The notes: generated by a model not told the origin, from the sequence alone. Shown: positions 33,490-46,499, numbered from the stretch's first letter. The stretch is 64,000 nt of DNA from Heterocephalus glaber (GCF_000247695.1 NW_004624743.1:5032069-5096068); one strand, 5' to 3'. Program-made: numbers and translations.

Positions 33490-36400
33490 CCAGTGCCATT
33501 GCTACTTCATAAACCAGCCTTCACCTATCAGTGCACACTATCCCAACTGACCAGCAAGAAGTCTTGGTAATTATAATGACACCATCGTCAGCCATGCCTA
33601 TTCTATTGTTATCAGCAATGGGGATAGCATTTGATGGATGTGTGATTCAGATCCACAGTGCCTTTGTGGATATGTGCTTTTTAGGAACATAGCTGGGTCC
33701 TCACTTTTTGAGTATGAGTTTCCCTTGAAAGTGAAACCTGAAACACCAGCTTTTTGAAAATAGTTTATTTGGATGTTATCCCACATGCCCAAGTGAGATA
33801 TGAAGGCTGTAACACGGGGAAGCAGAGAAAGCTAATAAAACGTTGGATTATTAAACTGGCCACTGCTCCTCACTACTGGATAGTTTTAGGAGATTTATAC
33901 AATGGCTCTCAGAATTGCCTCCCAGGGAAACAAAAATGAAAAATGTTCACTTTTTGATCTTAAACAGAATTTGTTAAGGGTAGTTTTTTCACAAGAAGTA
34001 TTAATATTAATTCCTTGACTTCTGAATCACTCATGCCTGAGAAAGAATTGTTTCCTCAGATGTACAGTGGCTCAAATGCAGACAGCAAGAGCTAGGGATT
34101 TCAGACCGTACTGGTGTGAACAGAATCCAAGTTAACAGAGAAGCACTGGGGGCAAAGGGAAGACCCTAAGGATCTGAAGACATAACAAGTGACTAGGGCA
34201 TGCCATCTTTTCTCTTGATTCTCTAGTTTACTATTTGGAGGACATAAGAAAATGGCAATAGCAGCTACTTCTTTCTTTTGAATTTTGTTTTTTCTTTTTT
34301 TATATCTTTCATGTGGTTAAAACTTGCATTTATTGGCTTTTTACTGATTTTATTTAAATAGAAATAGTAATGTTTATCATTAAATCTGTTGATAAATGTA
34401 GGGATTTGAAAAGTTATGTGAGAAAATTTTAAAAATGAATAAAAATAAATGAATATGCACATAATGTGATAAATACATTGAAATCTCAGAAGGTAGAATG
34501 TCCCAGATCCCTATTTTCCTTCTCCTTTATGAAGCATTGACACGTTTATTTCAATACATTTGGTGAACATAGGTTTGAAACGAGCTCTTACTGGCCTTCT
34601 CTTGCCTTTCTTGAATTGCTATGGAGATGCAATAGCTCTTTCTTCTACATGCCTTCTGCCTGTACAGATGGTTGTATGCATGCCATTATGTTGCACATTA
34701 TCCATTGGCAAACAGTCCTCCTTCTATCTTCACCCCAACCCCTTTCAGTTGGAAATACTGTCTTAATTCTTTCATTTCATAAAGTCAGTGGTCATAGAGA
34801 TAAGATAAATAACATATATACAACCAAAAACTGTGCATTGTCTTCACAGCCAGGATGCTGAATATTACTTTTATTGGTATTCAAAGCCAGATATATGAAA
34901 ATTATTGAATACTAGCTTATAGCCACTGTGAAATTCTTTGCAAATGTACAAAGAAGGAAATTTTATTTGAATAACTCTGTGATTTAGTTTCCTTGTTTAT
35001 TTGTGAGGATATGGAAATGAGATAACTTCTGTAGATGATCGCTGAGGTGAATTTCACATCTCTTATTCTTTAATGGTAAGCAAATCCTGATCACGTTTTG
35101 ATGTTGGCCTTGATTAATAAGCTAGTCATTTCATACTGACTGGGAAGGTGTGATAAATGATCTGTTTGACAGAAATGTAAGAAACTCACTCCAATTATTT
35201 CAAGCAAAGGGTAGTCGGGGGAGGGAATTTAAGGTCTGCAAATTATTTCATCCACAGGGAACACACTGATGGGAAGCAGAGTTCAGCCCCAGCAGGGACA
35301 GGAATAAAGAGCTGAAGTCAGAATAGGAGGCTGCTTTCTCCTTATTCTGAACCCTCCTTGCTCAGGGTGTCTGCGCACTTAAGCTTCCTTCTCTTACACA
35401 CCCAGGGACAGAGAGCATTTCCTGCTGTAAAGAGCCCATTGCCAGTGGTCTATTTCCACCTGGCCTTGTCACACCTAAGTGAAGAGACAAACTGGAATGA
35501 TTGTTTCAACTCCAAATTCACAGAAATCACTTTAGGACTGGCCTAACTTCACCAGGTGTCCAGACAATTCACCTGAGGCAGGGGACATGTGTCTCTTCGC
35601 AGGCTGGCTGCCAAAATGCAGATCAGTGCAGATGGAGGAGATTTTTGTTCAAAGTGTGGGGTTGGAAAGGCATTTTAAAATACATCTACTACACAGAAAC
35701 ATGGTGAGATCATTTCAAAAGTTAAATAGGATTATTGCTAAAATTGATATAGTGTTTTCCGAACTGTCCACATCAATTTCTCTATGTTAAAGGAAACCCA
35801 ATGTGATACATGATACTGTTTTGTTATGAAAATGATAATTAAATATTTTAAGCAGCATTTTCTCTACATAAACCATGAATTATGGGACTATATTTGTTCT
35901 ATTCATCTACAGAAGAAATATCTCATATAAAAATCATTCCAAGTCCTTATAGACATGTGCACTAGACAGTTTTAAATCCTCAATATCTCTAATTAAATGT
36001 CTCTTTGATATAGCCTGCAGCAGTCATGATGGTGCTAATGACCTGTGAAATCTAAGCAGCTTCCAAGTTCTGGGAGCACAAAATGGGAGATAAAGCCAGA
36101 AAATAAAGACTCTGGTCTTCTTTTTTATATTTAGGGTTTACTGCAGCCAAATTGATATATTGTAGTTATAAAGTAAATTTCTGTATTGAAACCTTAAACT
36201 CACAGTGAAATAAAATTTAAGGAAGTAGACGATGAATTTACTGAAACAAGTGTTGAGAGTGGAAAGGCTAATGCATGCTATTAAAACAAAAAATAAAGAA
36301 AAGCAAGTAATTTTCAAGAAAAGTTAAAAACATCACACTTAATTCAGTATTAAAATAGCTCATATATGTACATATATATGTATAGCAATCATTCAGATAG

Positions 36401-37500
36401 TTGCAGGAAACGGTATTGGCATTGAAATTTCTGTGCATGTGTACACATATAAATATACATGTCTGTACTATGTTAGATAAAATACAAGATGAAATGAAAT
36501 ACAGATTGTAGATTAAATTTAAGCAATTTTCTCCTTTCCTTTTCTAATCTGCCAATTATTGGCCACTAATCTTTATTCCTTAGCAAATGGAAAAAAATCA
36601 ATTGATTCATCACCCATGTACTAGTAAAATTATTAAAATAAAACAAAAGTAACAAAGAGGAAAAAATTTCAAAATTTAGAGAATGTTTGAGAGAGACAGT
36701 AAAAATGAAGAAAATCATTTTCGGAAGAGAAGTTCTCAACCGTTTTTGAATTTTTTGAGATTAAGTGATTATATATAAAGTGGCCTCAGGTTGTAATTTC
36801 TCACTTCTTTTTGCAGTGCCAGCATGGTTGTGGTCTTGGAATTCTCTTTAGAGAGAGATGTAGCTGGTGATCAGTAGGTATATTGCAAACGATGCTTTTC
36901 CACTCTACTACTTTTCAGGTAAATGGAATAGAGTATAAAATGAAACATTTGCCACTCCAGAATTGCATTTAAATTCTCAAGATCAATGATAATTAAAGCA
37001 TATGTCCCCATACTCTAAAAAGAAATATCTTTAATACTTAAACATCTTATGAAGAGACAATCAAATGGAACATAGAGGCCATACAAGGAGTCTCTATAGC
37101 TTATTCCAGATTATGCTGGGGAAGATGAGAATAGAGGAAAAAGTTGTTTAACATAATTTTAAATTCCATAGATATTCTGATAGTTTTTCTCTGCTTTGAT
37201 TTCTCTGCATCTCCCATGATTCAACTGAGGGTATCATTTAAAAAGCAGTCATAGAGATTCTGATGGTTGACAAGAGAGAAATAAATATTGTTAAATGTTG
37301 AATGACCTGCAGAAACATCTGAGTCTCTGTTATATACCACAAAGCTGTGGGAACAGAGAGAACCTAAAATTCTCAGGACAATTCCATGAAACCCCCACCA
37401 TGATGTCAGGAAGTGCGTCACGGAGCCTGACACTTGGTGATGGAGCCTGAAGATGGAAGCCACCTTGAATACCCTCAATAACAAGGCAATGGCAAAAACG
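33490..37500. other. Stretch with no gene identified
   Basis: Parts at 33600-33950 and 35210-35720 are GC-richer and look like decayed repeats, but I cannot name them. A pyrimidine-rich acceptor-like CTTCTTTTTGCAG at about 36825 is followed by sequence whose open frame ends within 20 codons. Confidence 0.4.
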
Positions 37501-37575
37501 CATCCAGCTCCTTGCTGAGATAGTGGGGAAGGAGTGCATGTGTTCCCCTGGTTCAATTCTAGGCCCTGCAAGATA
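37500..37575 (+). mobile_element. Possible old tRNA-derived SINE fragment
   Basis: GGAAGGAGTGCATGTGTTCC followed by CCTGGTTCAATTCTAGGCCC has a B-box-like GGTTCAATTC. It is too short and diverged for a firm call. The minus-strand open frames of 91 and 116 codons crossing it are not recognisable proteins. Confidence 0.25.
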
Positions 37576-37579
37576 CCTA

Positions 37580-38715
37580 CCTCCAGATATCATCATGGGA
37601 GCCACTGCTGTTTTCTTGAAAAGAAGATATCAGCAGGGATGAGGGATCTTCCCTCTGCAAGGTGAAGGAGTCTCCCAAGAAGCGAGCTGGAGAGTATGTG
37701 GAGTAGGTAGAAAGTGGTTAGATAGTTCAGTGCACTTTCCATAAATACAGTACTCTGCTAGTGAACAACTACCAGTAATATACTCTGAAAAGAACCAGCA
37801 TTTGTAAAGCATATTTGACTTGATCAGAAGGTAAGTACAAAAACATTTCAAAAGTTAAATGAATAGTCCTTGTCCTGATTTTGATTTCTCTTCACTCTGC
37901 TCAATACGAAAGGAGTTAAACCTAACAGATAAAGCTCAGGATATTGAAACTTAGGTAAGATATAGGCCATTGAAAGAACACATCATGGTCTCAGTTTTCT
38001 ACTGTTCTCCATGAGCCACAGGTCAAGCCTGAGATAACTGACTGGATAGGCAATGAGAGAAATGAGGCGGATAACAGTTTGAAATTGATAGGAGACTAAA
38101 ATTTAGCATTGCCATTTGATGATACATTTTAATATGTAAAAATAAGATTTCATAGAAAACAGTGATTATTGGGCTGGAGTGCATGGCAAAAGATCAAGAA
38201 ATAGTAAGGAAAATATTTAACAAAGTATGTTTAGAGGCAGTTATACAAATGAATGAATAAATAAATAAACAAATAAATGCTGTTAGGGGAGGTACTGCAC
38301 AGAATTCAGTTTATTTAATAATTTGTATAGACTTAATAGTAAACCATTAGCTACGATATTCAAATGGCAATGGCTTCATTTTCATTTTGATGTTCTGGCT
38401 TGTTATTTCATTAAGTTCCTATTATTTTAGGCAGAAATCTTGAGTTGCACTAATTCCTTTCACTAAATTTTGCTTCCATCACCTGGTTATTCAATGCTTT
38501 TTGTACTCTCTGGGCCCAGTTAGTAGAGATCAAACTTTTTTTGCATATCTGCTTTTGCTTTTAAAAGAAGATGAAATCTATCACCAGTGCTGTTTATTAA
38601 ATATTTGTGTGCTTATCAATTATTTTGCATATCCACTTTCAGTGATATCTAAAGTACAATGAGCTTTGATATCAGAAAGTACCAGATGGAATGGAAGACA
38701 ATAAACCAATTGTGA
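37580..38715. other. Stretch with no gene identified; short (AAAT)n at 38251-38280
   Basis: A plus-strand donor-like site GATCAGAAG|GTAAGTAC occurs at about 37831/37832 without a supportable exon. A simple AAAT-rich tract lies at 38251-38280. Confidence 0.45.
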
Positions 38716-38720
38716 CTTAC

Positions 38721-38853
38721 CATGTGTATCCATCCTTTTTCTGGAATGCCACATGCAGGTTTTGAGATGTAGCTTGGGATGGTCTTGGTTACCATGTCAC
38801 AATCATGAACAGGATGGAGCCATCCATTAGGAGCCTTTTCAATAGCCACAGTT
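38721..38853 (-). CDS. Candidate internal coding exon, unidentified gene
   Basis: The minus strand ends this segment with CACATG|GTAAGTCACA, a near-consensus donor (38721/38720). The left border is TTTCACTGACTCTTAAG|AACTG, a mediocre acceptor at 38854. One frame is open across 133 nt (one base in, phase 0 out); both other frames have stops. Translation runs TVAIEKAPNGWLHPVHDCDM, then VTKTIPSYISKPACGIPEKG and WIHM. Two Trp, two Cys and several Gly/Pro suggest a folded or extracellular domain rather than chance. I do not recognise the protein. Its exit phase fits the candidate exon at 9695-9857, and its entry phase fits one frame of 46459-46498. Large introns (about 29 and 8 kb) would be implied. 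Confidence 0.45.
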
Positions 38854-38859
38854 CTTAAG

Positions 38860-40335
38860 AGTCAGTGAAATTTCTCATTTTCTTGAATTCAACTTCATCA
38901 CTGCTTTCAAAATTTAGTGCAACGTAATCTTCCTCTTTCCTCCCATTTGTTGTGTGTCCATTTTCTATTCCAAAATCTTCATGGTTAGCTCTTATCTAGC
39001 GTTCCTCTTAAACTGTGTTGACTATGTAATTCCATTTGATAAAACTTCTATAGAAGTTTTCTTGTTTTTCAAATTGTTTTTGTGACTTATTTAAATGAAT
39101 TGAAGCATAAAAATAAAAATGTTAATAGTGGAGAAATCATAAAAACAGCACTTATTTTTTATAGTGGTTGAATTCAATTACTTTGAAAACTGCTTAACAA
39201 AGGCTGAAATCTGAAAAGTATTTTATATGGTCTGTGTAAAATTGTACACTTGAGACGCACACAAAGGGATATAAGCCCACACACATATATGAATTTGTAT
39301 ATATTAAATATAATTAAAAATAAAACTTTTCAACTCAAAATCTTTCATGAATCCTGAAGAAAAAGTAAATAATTTTTACATTGAGTTATTATTATAGCAA
39401 AATGTGAGGCACATCACAACATACTATGATACTGTAAAGATAGAGCTCTTTTTATATAGCTCAGCAGATAGAATCCATTATATACTTATTCTCAAGATAA
39501 ATAGTAACTAGTCTTCAAGGGAGAAGTCTCAATAGCATCATTTGCCAAATACAGCTTATCCTAGGTTCACCTGGTACTTGGAGTGGCCATTTGTTTGATT
39601 ATTAGGTTTAGCCCAGAGAAAAAAATAATCCTTTCACTTTTTTATGATAGGAGGTTGTTTGGAACCAGATACCTGGCTGAATTTAGATTCCTGCTCTTCC
39701 ATAGAAACTAGGTGTTAAGGGTGTTATCTTCCTGGTGACTACATTTTGATGCCTTGGTCCCTGGGCTCCTGAAAGGTCACTTCTAGGTTTTAGAGAAGAC
39801 AGAAGCTAATTTAGCTTTTATAAGGATTTCCATAAATTTAAATAAAAAGCAAAATAATTTACAATTAAATTTTTGTAAAGAAATGCTCTAAGAAAAGGGG
39901 AGGAGGGGGTATTTCTGTCTTTGTTTGCAAAAAAGAGAACTAATCCACATTTTAAATTTCTGTTTTCCCTTCCTCTGAATGTACAAGAACTTTCCTTGTT
40001 GCTGTAGCTCAATTTTTTTCTATTTTATGAAAAGTCTTATTTTTCAATATTTTAAGCTCAGAGACAAAATTACTATTTTAAAAATGTTCTTTAAGATCAT
40101 CATTGATATAGATTATTCTTTATTCATTATCATCATCTTTTCTTCCACAATCTTAAAGTCTATAATTTTTTAAAAAACTGTTTAAGGGTTATAGCAGATT
40201 TCCTGTGGCTTGGTTTATTCTATTATTCATTTTGATTTATAAAAAGTTAAAATAAGAAAACTTTATATTGAACTATATCACATATAAAACACATGCACAA
40301 AGAAGTAGTGAATTTCTATAAAACAAGTAGTGACA
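38860..40335. other. AT-rich stretch, nothing recognised
   Basis: Short unsupported open frames only. Confidence 0.45.
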
Positions 40336-40339
40336 AAAT

Positions 40340-40655
40340 CAGTAGAGCAGAATAGACGACGTGGGACTCAATAGTTCCTCTGACACTTGCATCCGGACAC
40401 TACACTGTCTTAATGGTAGCCCACAGTACTAACACTTATTTCCACAATCACAGATTGGATGTGCACACTTTTGAAATTTCTGTAAATGGCATATAAGGAA
40501 AATCTCCTGTATATGGACCATCTTTCGCAAATCAACATGTTTGTGAGAGCCATCCGTGCTGTGCCTAGAGAACAGGGCTGCTCTTTTCATTGCTCAGTGG
40601 AAACCGCTGGATGCATATTCCACTATTTACTCATGCTATCATTGTAGACAGCTAG
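40340..40655 (-). mobile_element. Old L1 3' region, antisense, part 1
   Basis: CAACATGTTTGTGAGAGCCA, CATTGCTCAGTGGAAACCGC and CATATTCCACTATTTACTCA follow the antisense L1M 3' UTR order (consensus memory: CATTGCTGTATAGTATTCCATTG, then CACAATTTATTTATCCATTC). The partner fragment lies at 41385. Confidence 0.5.
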
Positions 40656-40659
40656 GTTG

Positions 40660-41310
40660 GTTATGGATATTGCAGGCAGTTAGACAGGGCTGAACCCTCA
40701 GCACAGAAGACAGCTGTGGTGGGCACATTTGCATTTGCTGTAGGCCAGGGATCAAGAGGAGGAGGAAGGACTATGACTATGCTCACATGTTTCTCCTTGA
40801 GATAAGCAGCAGTGATTGCTATTCTAGATAGGCATCAAGCACCTTGAGTGGGAACCAGAATCTCCCAGGCCCATTCCTTCCTGGAAGCCCCTTCTTTGTT
40901 CCATGTGTACTTGCTGCCTGACTTCCTTGCCCATTTGATCCCCACTTAATCAATATTGCCCAATCAGTTGTACTTATTATTGTCTTGTTGATTGGCCATG
41001 GCTTTGTCTCACCTTGTACACACCTTGTGATTTCCTGATGGATCAATAGTACCTAGGCAACTGTGCTTCTAGCCTCGTTGTGTGACTATAGTTTTATCTC
41101 ACCTTGAACCCACTTCGCCTCTTGGCTTTGATCAGTAGAACACCCTTGAGAGACTGGGTTGGTGGCCAACCCACTTTTCCAACCTCCTTCTGTCTCTCTT
41201 AGACAGAAGCTAGGTTTCTTTCAAATTTTTCCTCCTCTTAACCTCTATTGTTCCTAGAATACTTTCCCTGATTTTAGAGAACACAAACTTGGCATTTTGG
41301 ACATCTAGTG
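40660..41310. mobile_element. LTR-like unit with internal duplication, inserted in L1
   Basis: A GC-richer block separates two antisense L1 pieces. It contains a CCAAT motif (GCCCAATCAGTTGTAC, about 40959) and an imperfect internal direct repeat: GGCTTTGTCTCACCTTGTAC with GATGGATCAATAGTACC at 40995-41052, and AGTTTTATCTCACCTTGAAC with TTTGATCAGTAGAACACC at 41081-41144. Repeats of this sort occur in LTR U3 regions. Ends and strand are uncertain; no internal region was seen. Confidence 0.35.
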
Positions 41311-41384
41311 GATTGGGAGTTATAATATTTCCATGATATTATTTGGAGGTCCATATATCATATACCCTATGTCACTAGCCTTGA

Positions 41385-41600
41385 TGAATGTGTGGGTTAC
41401 AGAAGGTTTGGGGCTACTGTAAATAATGATTTCATGTATATTCCTATGCATACCATTTTGTAAACACATACATGTATTTCTCTTATTTATACATGGTGTA
41501 AATTGGTCATGAAATTAGAGTTCTTAGCTTTGAATAATATTGGGAAACATTTTCCAAGTTGGTTATATCAATTAACCTCTCATGGGAGATTCCATTCCTT
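41385..41600 (-). mobile_element. Old L1 3' region, antisense, part 2
   Basis: GTGTGGGTTACAGAAGGTTT and GGGGCTACTGTAAATAATGA match the antisense L1 motif GGGTTGTTTCCAGTTTTGGGCTATTA. This continues the fragment ending near 40655. Confidence 0.5.
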
Positions 41601-41743
41601 CTCCTACAAATATTTTTCTTAATTCACTTTTTCTGTGAATAACTTTATCACATCATCTATTCTTGAACTTTCTTGATGAATGAAAGATAATGATGATGAC
41701 CATGGTGATGATACAGATGATGATACATAGAAAGACAGATAGA

Positions 41744-41745
41744 TG

Positions 41746-41785
<40 letters not shown>
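41744..41785. repeat. (GT)n microsatellite with preceding GATGAT repeats
   Basis: Two GT runs are separated by ATAT. An imperfect GAT/GATA-rich stretch precedes them (about 41688-41743). Confidence 0.95.
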
Positions 41786-41869
41786 GTAACTTCATTTTAT
41801 CTCTTGCTTTTCATGAACCTTATCTATTACATGTATTGAAAGGATCTTCTCCAATTCACAGGACTGTTT

Positions 41870-43250
41870 TTCATCCCATCGTTATTTTACACACTTTTTA
41901 GGGTTATTGATGTGGTCCTCATTCAAAGCTACCTATGACTTTAATAAAGTGTTTGGCTGTTCTAAGTCATGAGGATACAATTTCTTGTTTCATAATTTAT
42001 GTAAAACTCATTAGCAATTATTGTGTTATTCTAATTTTCTATATGGATAGCAAATTGAATTTGCTGTTATTAACAAGACATTTTCCCTGAATGCATAGCA
42101 AAAGTTCCTTGTCATAAATCAAGGAACTGCATGCATATAGCTCTGTTTATCCTGTCACTTTTTGGTTTTCTTTATTGAATCTTTATGTGCTCTTGACTGA
42201 AATATCTTTATAAAGTGTCATCAGTATCATTGAGCTTTTTTCTTCTCTGAGAAATCCAAGGACAATGTTATTGTTGAATAATAACAGTTATTATTAAAAG
42301 TTATTTCTCCTTAGTGATCTTTTGGTCTTTTTCTTTGATTTTCAGCAATTGTTCCCCGGTGGGCTGCATTGTATGTTCCTTTCTATTTATCCTGCTGAAG
42401 GGTCATAATTCTTTTTGGATATGTGAATTTTTAATCATTTGTCTTCCTAGCCACTGAGTTGGTTTTTTTTTTTTTCTAGCCACTGAGTTTTGCATGTTAT
42501 TTGTGCCATGGTTTCCTTCCCTCCTCTCTTCTTTTGTATTCCCTCAGGCTTTAGCCTTTCATCCACAGGCTTCAGTTTAAATGTTTCCTAATGATCTATT
42601 TCCTGTTCCATGAAATCTCTCATCTTTCCTGTCATTTGGTTAATACTCTGTATTATACTGATAATTTAAACTATTGTATTTGTTAGAAATAAAATTTCCA
42701 GTTGATTCTTTTCATAGTTTACTGCTCTTTGAAAAATTAGTCTAATCCACTCTTGTTGACCCTCTCACTGAAATACACATTTGAAAATTATAGTAACTAG
42801 ACTAGATAATTTATATTTTTGCCCTCTATTTTTCTTTGTGGAGGTATTTTCTTAATACACCATAATTGTTCACTGAATATGCCATTGTTAATGAAGAGTT
42901 TTGAAGCTTTAGATGAGGTTTTGTTTCTCCACAGGGGAGTACTTTACCTTATTCTAATCACAAGACACTGACTATTGGTTGGGTGTACTTCATTTTCTTT
43001 GCTTTGCTTACCTGTAGTTAATTTCCTTTATTAAAGCCATAAGTGAGAGTAGTGGTTGGTTACTATTGTCTAACGGTCTCGCCAGATCTTGAAATCTAAT
43101 TTTGTCTCCTTAGTGCTTTCAGACTGTGTTATCCTCCTCATATTGATCCTGGGTAAACATATCAACTTTCCTTAAAGTACGCATTACCAAAGTTGCCATA
43201 GTTTTAATTCCTTTCAGGACTTCTGTGGCATTGCACTAAAATTTAAAAAC
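41870..43250 (-). mobile_element. Probable old L1/HAL1 fragment, antisense
   Basis: The general composition and blocks such as TTTTTGGATATGTGAATTTT, GAAATCTCTCATCTTTCCTG and AGTTGATTCTTTTCATAGTT resemble the antisense of L1 ORF1/5' sequence, as better preserved at 24976-26480. Divergence is high and the limits are uncertain. Confidence 0.35.
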
Positions 43251-43788
43251 ATTAGACTTCTCTGATAGTTGTACTTCATCAAAAAATCCAATATTTCAAA
43301 ATAAGATGCAATATATCATAGTAGTTAAAAGTCCACTTTCTAAATCAGAGTTAGCCAGTTACATTCTACAAAGGAGTGTGAATGCTACTTTCCCATTCAC
43401 TAGTTAAATTGCGTTTGACAAGCACCAACATGTCTGTGGCACTCAATTTCTTATCTGTAATTATAATCACTTCACTTGTCTGTAAATTTTAATTAGTTTT
43501 CCTTTGAAAACATTATCAGAGTATATATGCTACGTTTCATATTCTGTTTTAGTTCTTGGAAATAATGTGAACAATATAGGAAATAATGCTTATCCCTAAT
43601 GGTCTCTGTATTTTAATTGAAAAAAAAGAGACAAAAAAGTCCAATAGTTGTAGATGGTTTGAAAAAAATAAGGTGAATGCCAGTCACTCTACTCTCAGCC
43701 AAACCTTTCATTTATTAACTGTCTATAGATCAAAGTGACCATGGCAACAATGATAGCAAAGACACTTGAGCTCAGGGCACTGATTTCT

Positions 43789-43884
43789 TTCTTTTTTTTC
43801 TTTTTTTGGTACCAGAGATCAAACTCGGGACCTCATGTTTGTGAGGCAGGTGACAGAACCACTGAGCTAAATCCCCAGCCCTGT
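43789..43884 (-). mobile_element. ID-like SINE with target-site duplication, antisense
   Basis: Minus-strand reading: GGCTGGGGATTTAGCTCAGT, CACCTGCCTCACAAACATG, GAGTTTGATCTCTGGTACC and an A-rich tail. It is flanked by a 16-bp duplication with one mismatch, CAGGGCACTGATTTCT at 43773-43788 and CAGCGCACTGATTTCT at 43885-43900. Confidence 0.93.
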
Positions 43885-43904
43885 CAGCGCACTGATTTCT
43901 ATGA

Positions 43905-46455
43905 ACCAGTGAGAAACTGGTCACTGTCACTGTAAGCGTCAGTATGTCTGGTACTTAGCTAACCAGTCAGTTTCTCAGTGTTAGAAGGGAGCTGAACTTC
44001 GTAAGAGCTAGCACTTCTTTCTCCTCAGAGAAGTTCCGTACTTTAGATGCAGTCAACTTTCCAGACTCACTCCTCTGTCTGCTGTGCTTCTGCTGTAATG
44101 ATCATGACTTTACAAATGCCATACTCATCATTTTGGCACTGCACACAGCATCACTTTCACCAAGAAAATTATCCCCTAATAGATGAATTTGGTTATGAGC
44201 CCGATCTATGTGATTAATTGGATGTACATGTTCACTATGAAGCAGCTGGCTTGCTAAAGCAGCATAATGATCTTTTGAATTCTTACAGCTTTATCTATAT
44301 AGTAAATCTTGGCAGAACTGGGACACTATTTTGCAGGCTGTATGATGAGCTCTGAATCAGCAGTCTATATAAGGTTATGCTTCTCTGAGAGTGAAGATGC
44401 GTGGCTATGTGAGTCAAGGAATGAAAAATGAGAAACAGAAGTTTCTCTTTTATCCTCAAGGGAGGATAAAACCTGCAATGGAGGGCTGAACTATAGATTC
44501 CATTGAATCCATCCTTCGCCATCTTTATACCTACATTTCCTGTCATGAGGTTTAATTTCTGAGTTAAACACAGCAAGAAACTAAGAATGACTTATAATAA
44601 ACAGAGAATTTATAAGAATATACTGTGATACAGTTATGTTACTGTGGGCCTTCTCTTTCAGAGTATCTCATTGTGGTGTACTCACCCCTCTTCCTGTGCT
44701 GATGTGAGATAATCCAGTACTTATATGATGAGATGAAGTGAGGCAGTGTTAGGCTACTCTCACCAACATCAGTTTACTCAGATCTTGCTGTGCCTCCGCA
44801 GTCCATGATGGATCTGGAAACCAAGACAGTATTAATTGACTAGTGGGCAGGTAGCATATACAGTGTGGATACGCTGGACTTTGCAATGAGTTACACCCCA
44901 GTGGGACATAGTAGCACAGTGCACAATTCCATCCTGCTACTCAAAATTGTCTGCAATTTAAAACCTTTAAAATGCTTGTTCTAAAATTTTTCATTTAGTA
45001 TTTTTAGACCCCATTTGACCATGGGAAAGTGAAATATTGGAAAGTGAAACCATGGATAAATGGAGGCTAGTAACCTCTTTCACTATTGACCAAAATGATC
45101 TATTAAGGAAAATAAAACAGATTTCCTGCCTCTGTGCTTTTAGGTTCTAAGTGCCTGTAGATCTGTAAATCAAAAAGGAACTATACTTATATTAGTGACA
45201 AGATAATGATTCTATTTCTGAAAAATTAAGGCTTCAACTTTAACATCACATTTAGGTCCTCATGCTCATGAATCAATTAGCAAAGAAGAATGTTTCAGTC
45301 CTGGATGGGAACTGGTCCTACTAATGAATGCAATGATAGGTTGTTTATGCACAGTGGGATTCAGAATATGTCTACAACACAAGTGATCTTGGGGAGTTTC
45401 TCTTCTTTCTTCAAAACTTATAATTAAAATCACTGGAAAAAAGGTCATGTTAGAGAAGCATGATTTTATTGCTTTTATTGGAAATTGGTGTGTTTATCAA
45501 GAGACATGAGACTAAAAGTGAAAAAAGTACACTATATTGACTTTGCCGTGTGTCAATTTTGATAAGATGAGTTCTTTGTATTGGAATTCCTTCAGTTACA
45601 TGTTTGTGATTAGGGTAGGATGTAGGAGAATTTTCTGAAATGATATGGAGGGTGAAACTTAAGCAGCGACTCTATTGATCTCTATGTTCAGAATGCATTA
45701 GGTGACATGATTTCTGGGCACTTGTGTGGTTTGAATATGTTGTTTTCTGCTGTTTTACATTGCATAGCTAGAGCTACAGGTAGGTGTCCAACTAACCTAC
45801 CTTCCTCTGGATGCTCCTTTACTTCTTCAGCTCCCCAGTCTGAGTGTGGCTGCTGAGTGCTTGTGTGTTCTGCACACCTCTAAGGTGGGAACCCTGTCCA
45901 GTCATGGGCAGAGGTGATGAGAACACAAATGGCTTGCAGTTCCTCCTGGTGGATTCCAAGTCATACACAGATTGATTTCACCTTTTCTCTTTTTCATTAT
46001 ATTCACTTTTCTTTCCCATGGGCTCCCTTACAGCTTTGAAACTCTAGCATTAGAGTGAAAACTAATCCCATGCAGGTACCAATAATTGTTTCGTATGTAT
46101 AATTGGACTCTGGAAGGGAAAAGGGAAAAGATTGATTTCATTGTGGAGAAACACATTTGGATAAAACTAAATGATAAGATGGATGAGTTATGTAATGATT
46201 AGTTTTTCTTTGATGTTCCTATTTGGTGTTTAATTAGATAAAATGAAATTAAATAAGCATTAATGATAAAATCAATTAATTCACACATGGTAGAATTATT
46301 CAAGTGCTTATGCATTGTTCATGGATTTTGTATTTCTAAATTTTCTTTGATTATTCAAATTTTTAAGAACCTCAAATCAATACATCTGGTGGCTTCATGG
46401 TCATTCATAGACAGGTAGAGAGTAGAAAAAAATTTTGAGTCACTTGACATCTTCT
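43905..46455. other. Stretch with no gene identified
   Basis: Open frames at 44295-44576 (-) and 45266-45448 (-) have no recognisable domain or adequate splice sites. Confidence 0.45.
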
Positions 46456-46458
46456 TAC

Positions 46459-46498
46459 CTGAGAGTGAACAAGGTAATACTCTGCTTCTTGTTGTAGC
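46459..46498 (-). CDS. Possible 40-nt micro-exon
   Basis: The minus strand shows TTTGTTTGTAATATCAG|GCTAC at the left border (46499/46498) and CACTCTCAG|GTAAGAAG at the right (46459/46458); both sites are good. All three frames are open, so it gives no coding evidence itself. In the frame with two bases in and two out (YNKKQSITLFTL) it would join the candidate exon at 38721-38853 in phase. So short an exon with good sites can arise by chance. Confidence 0.15.
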
Positions 46499-46499
46499 C

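Noticed and set aside
37221..37605. Overlapping 116- and 91-codon minus-strand ORFs
   Set aside because: Two frames open over the same GC-richer block indicate composition, probably an unassigned repeat, rather than a gene.
37690..37831. Plus-strand exon ending GATCAGAAG|GTAAGTAC
   Set aside because: No convincing acceptor and stops in the relevant frames.
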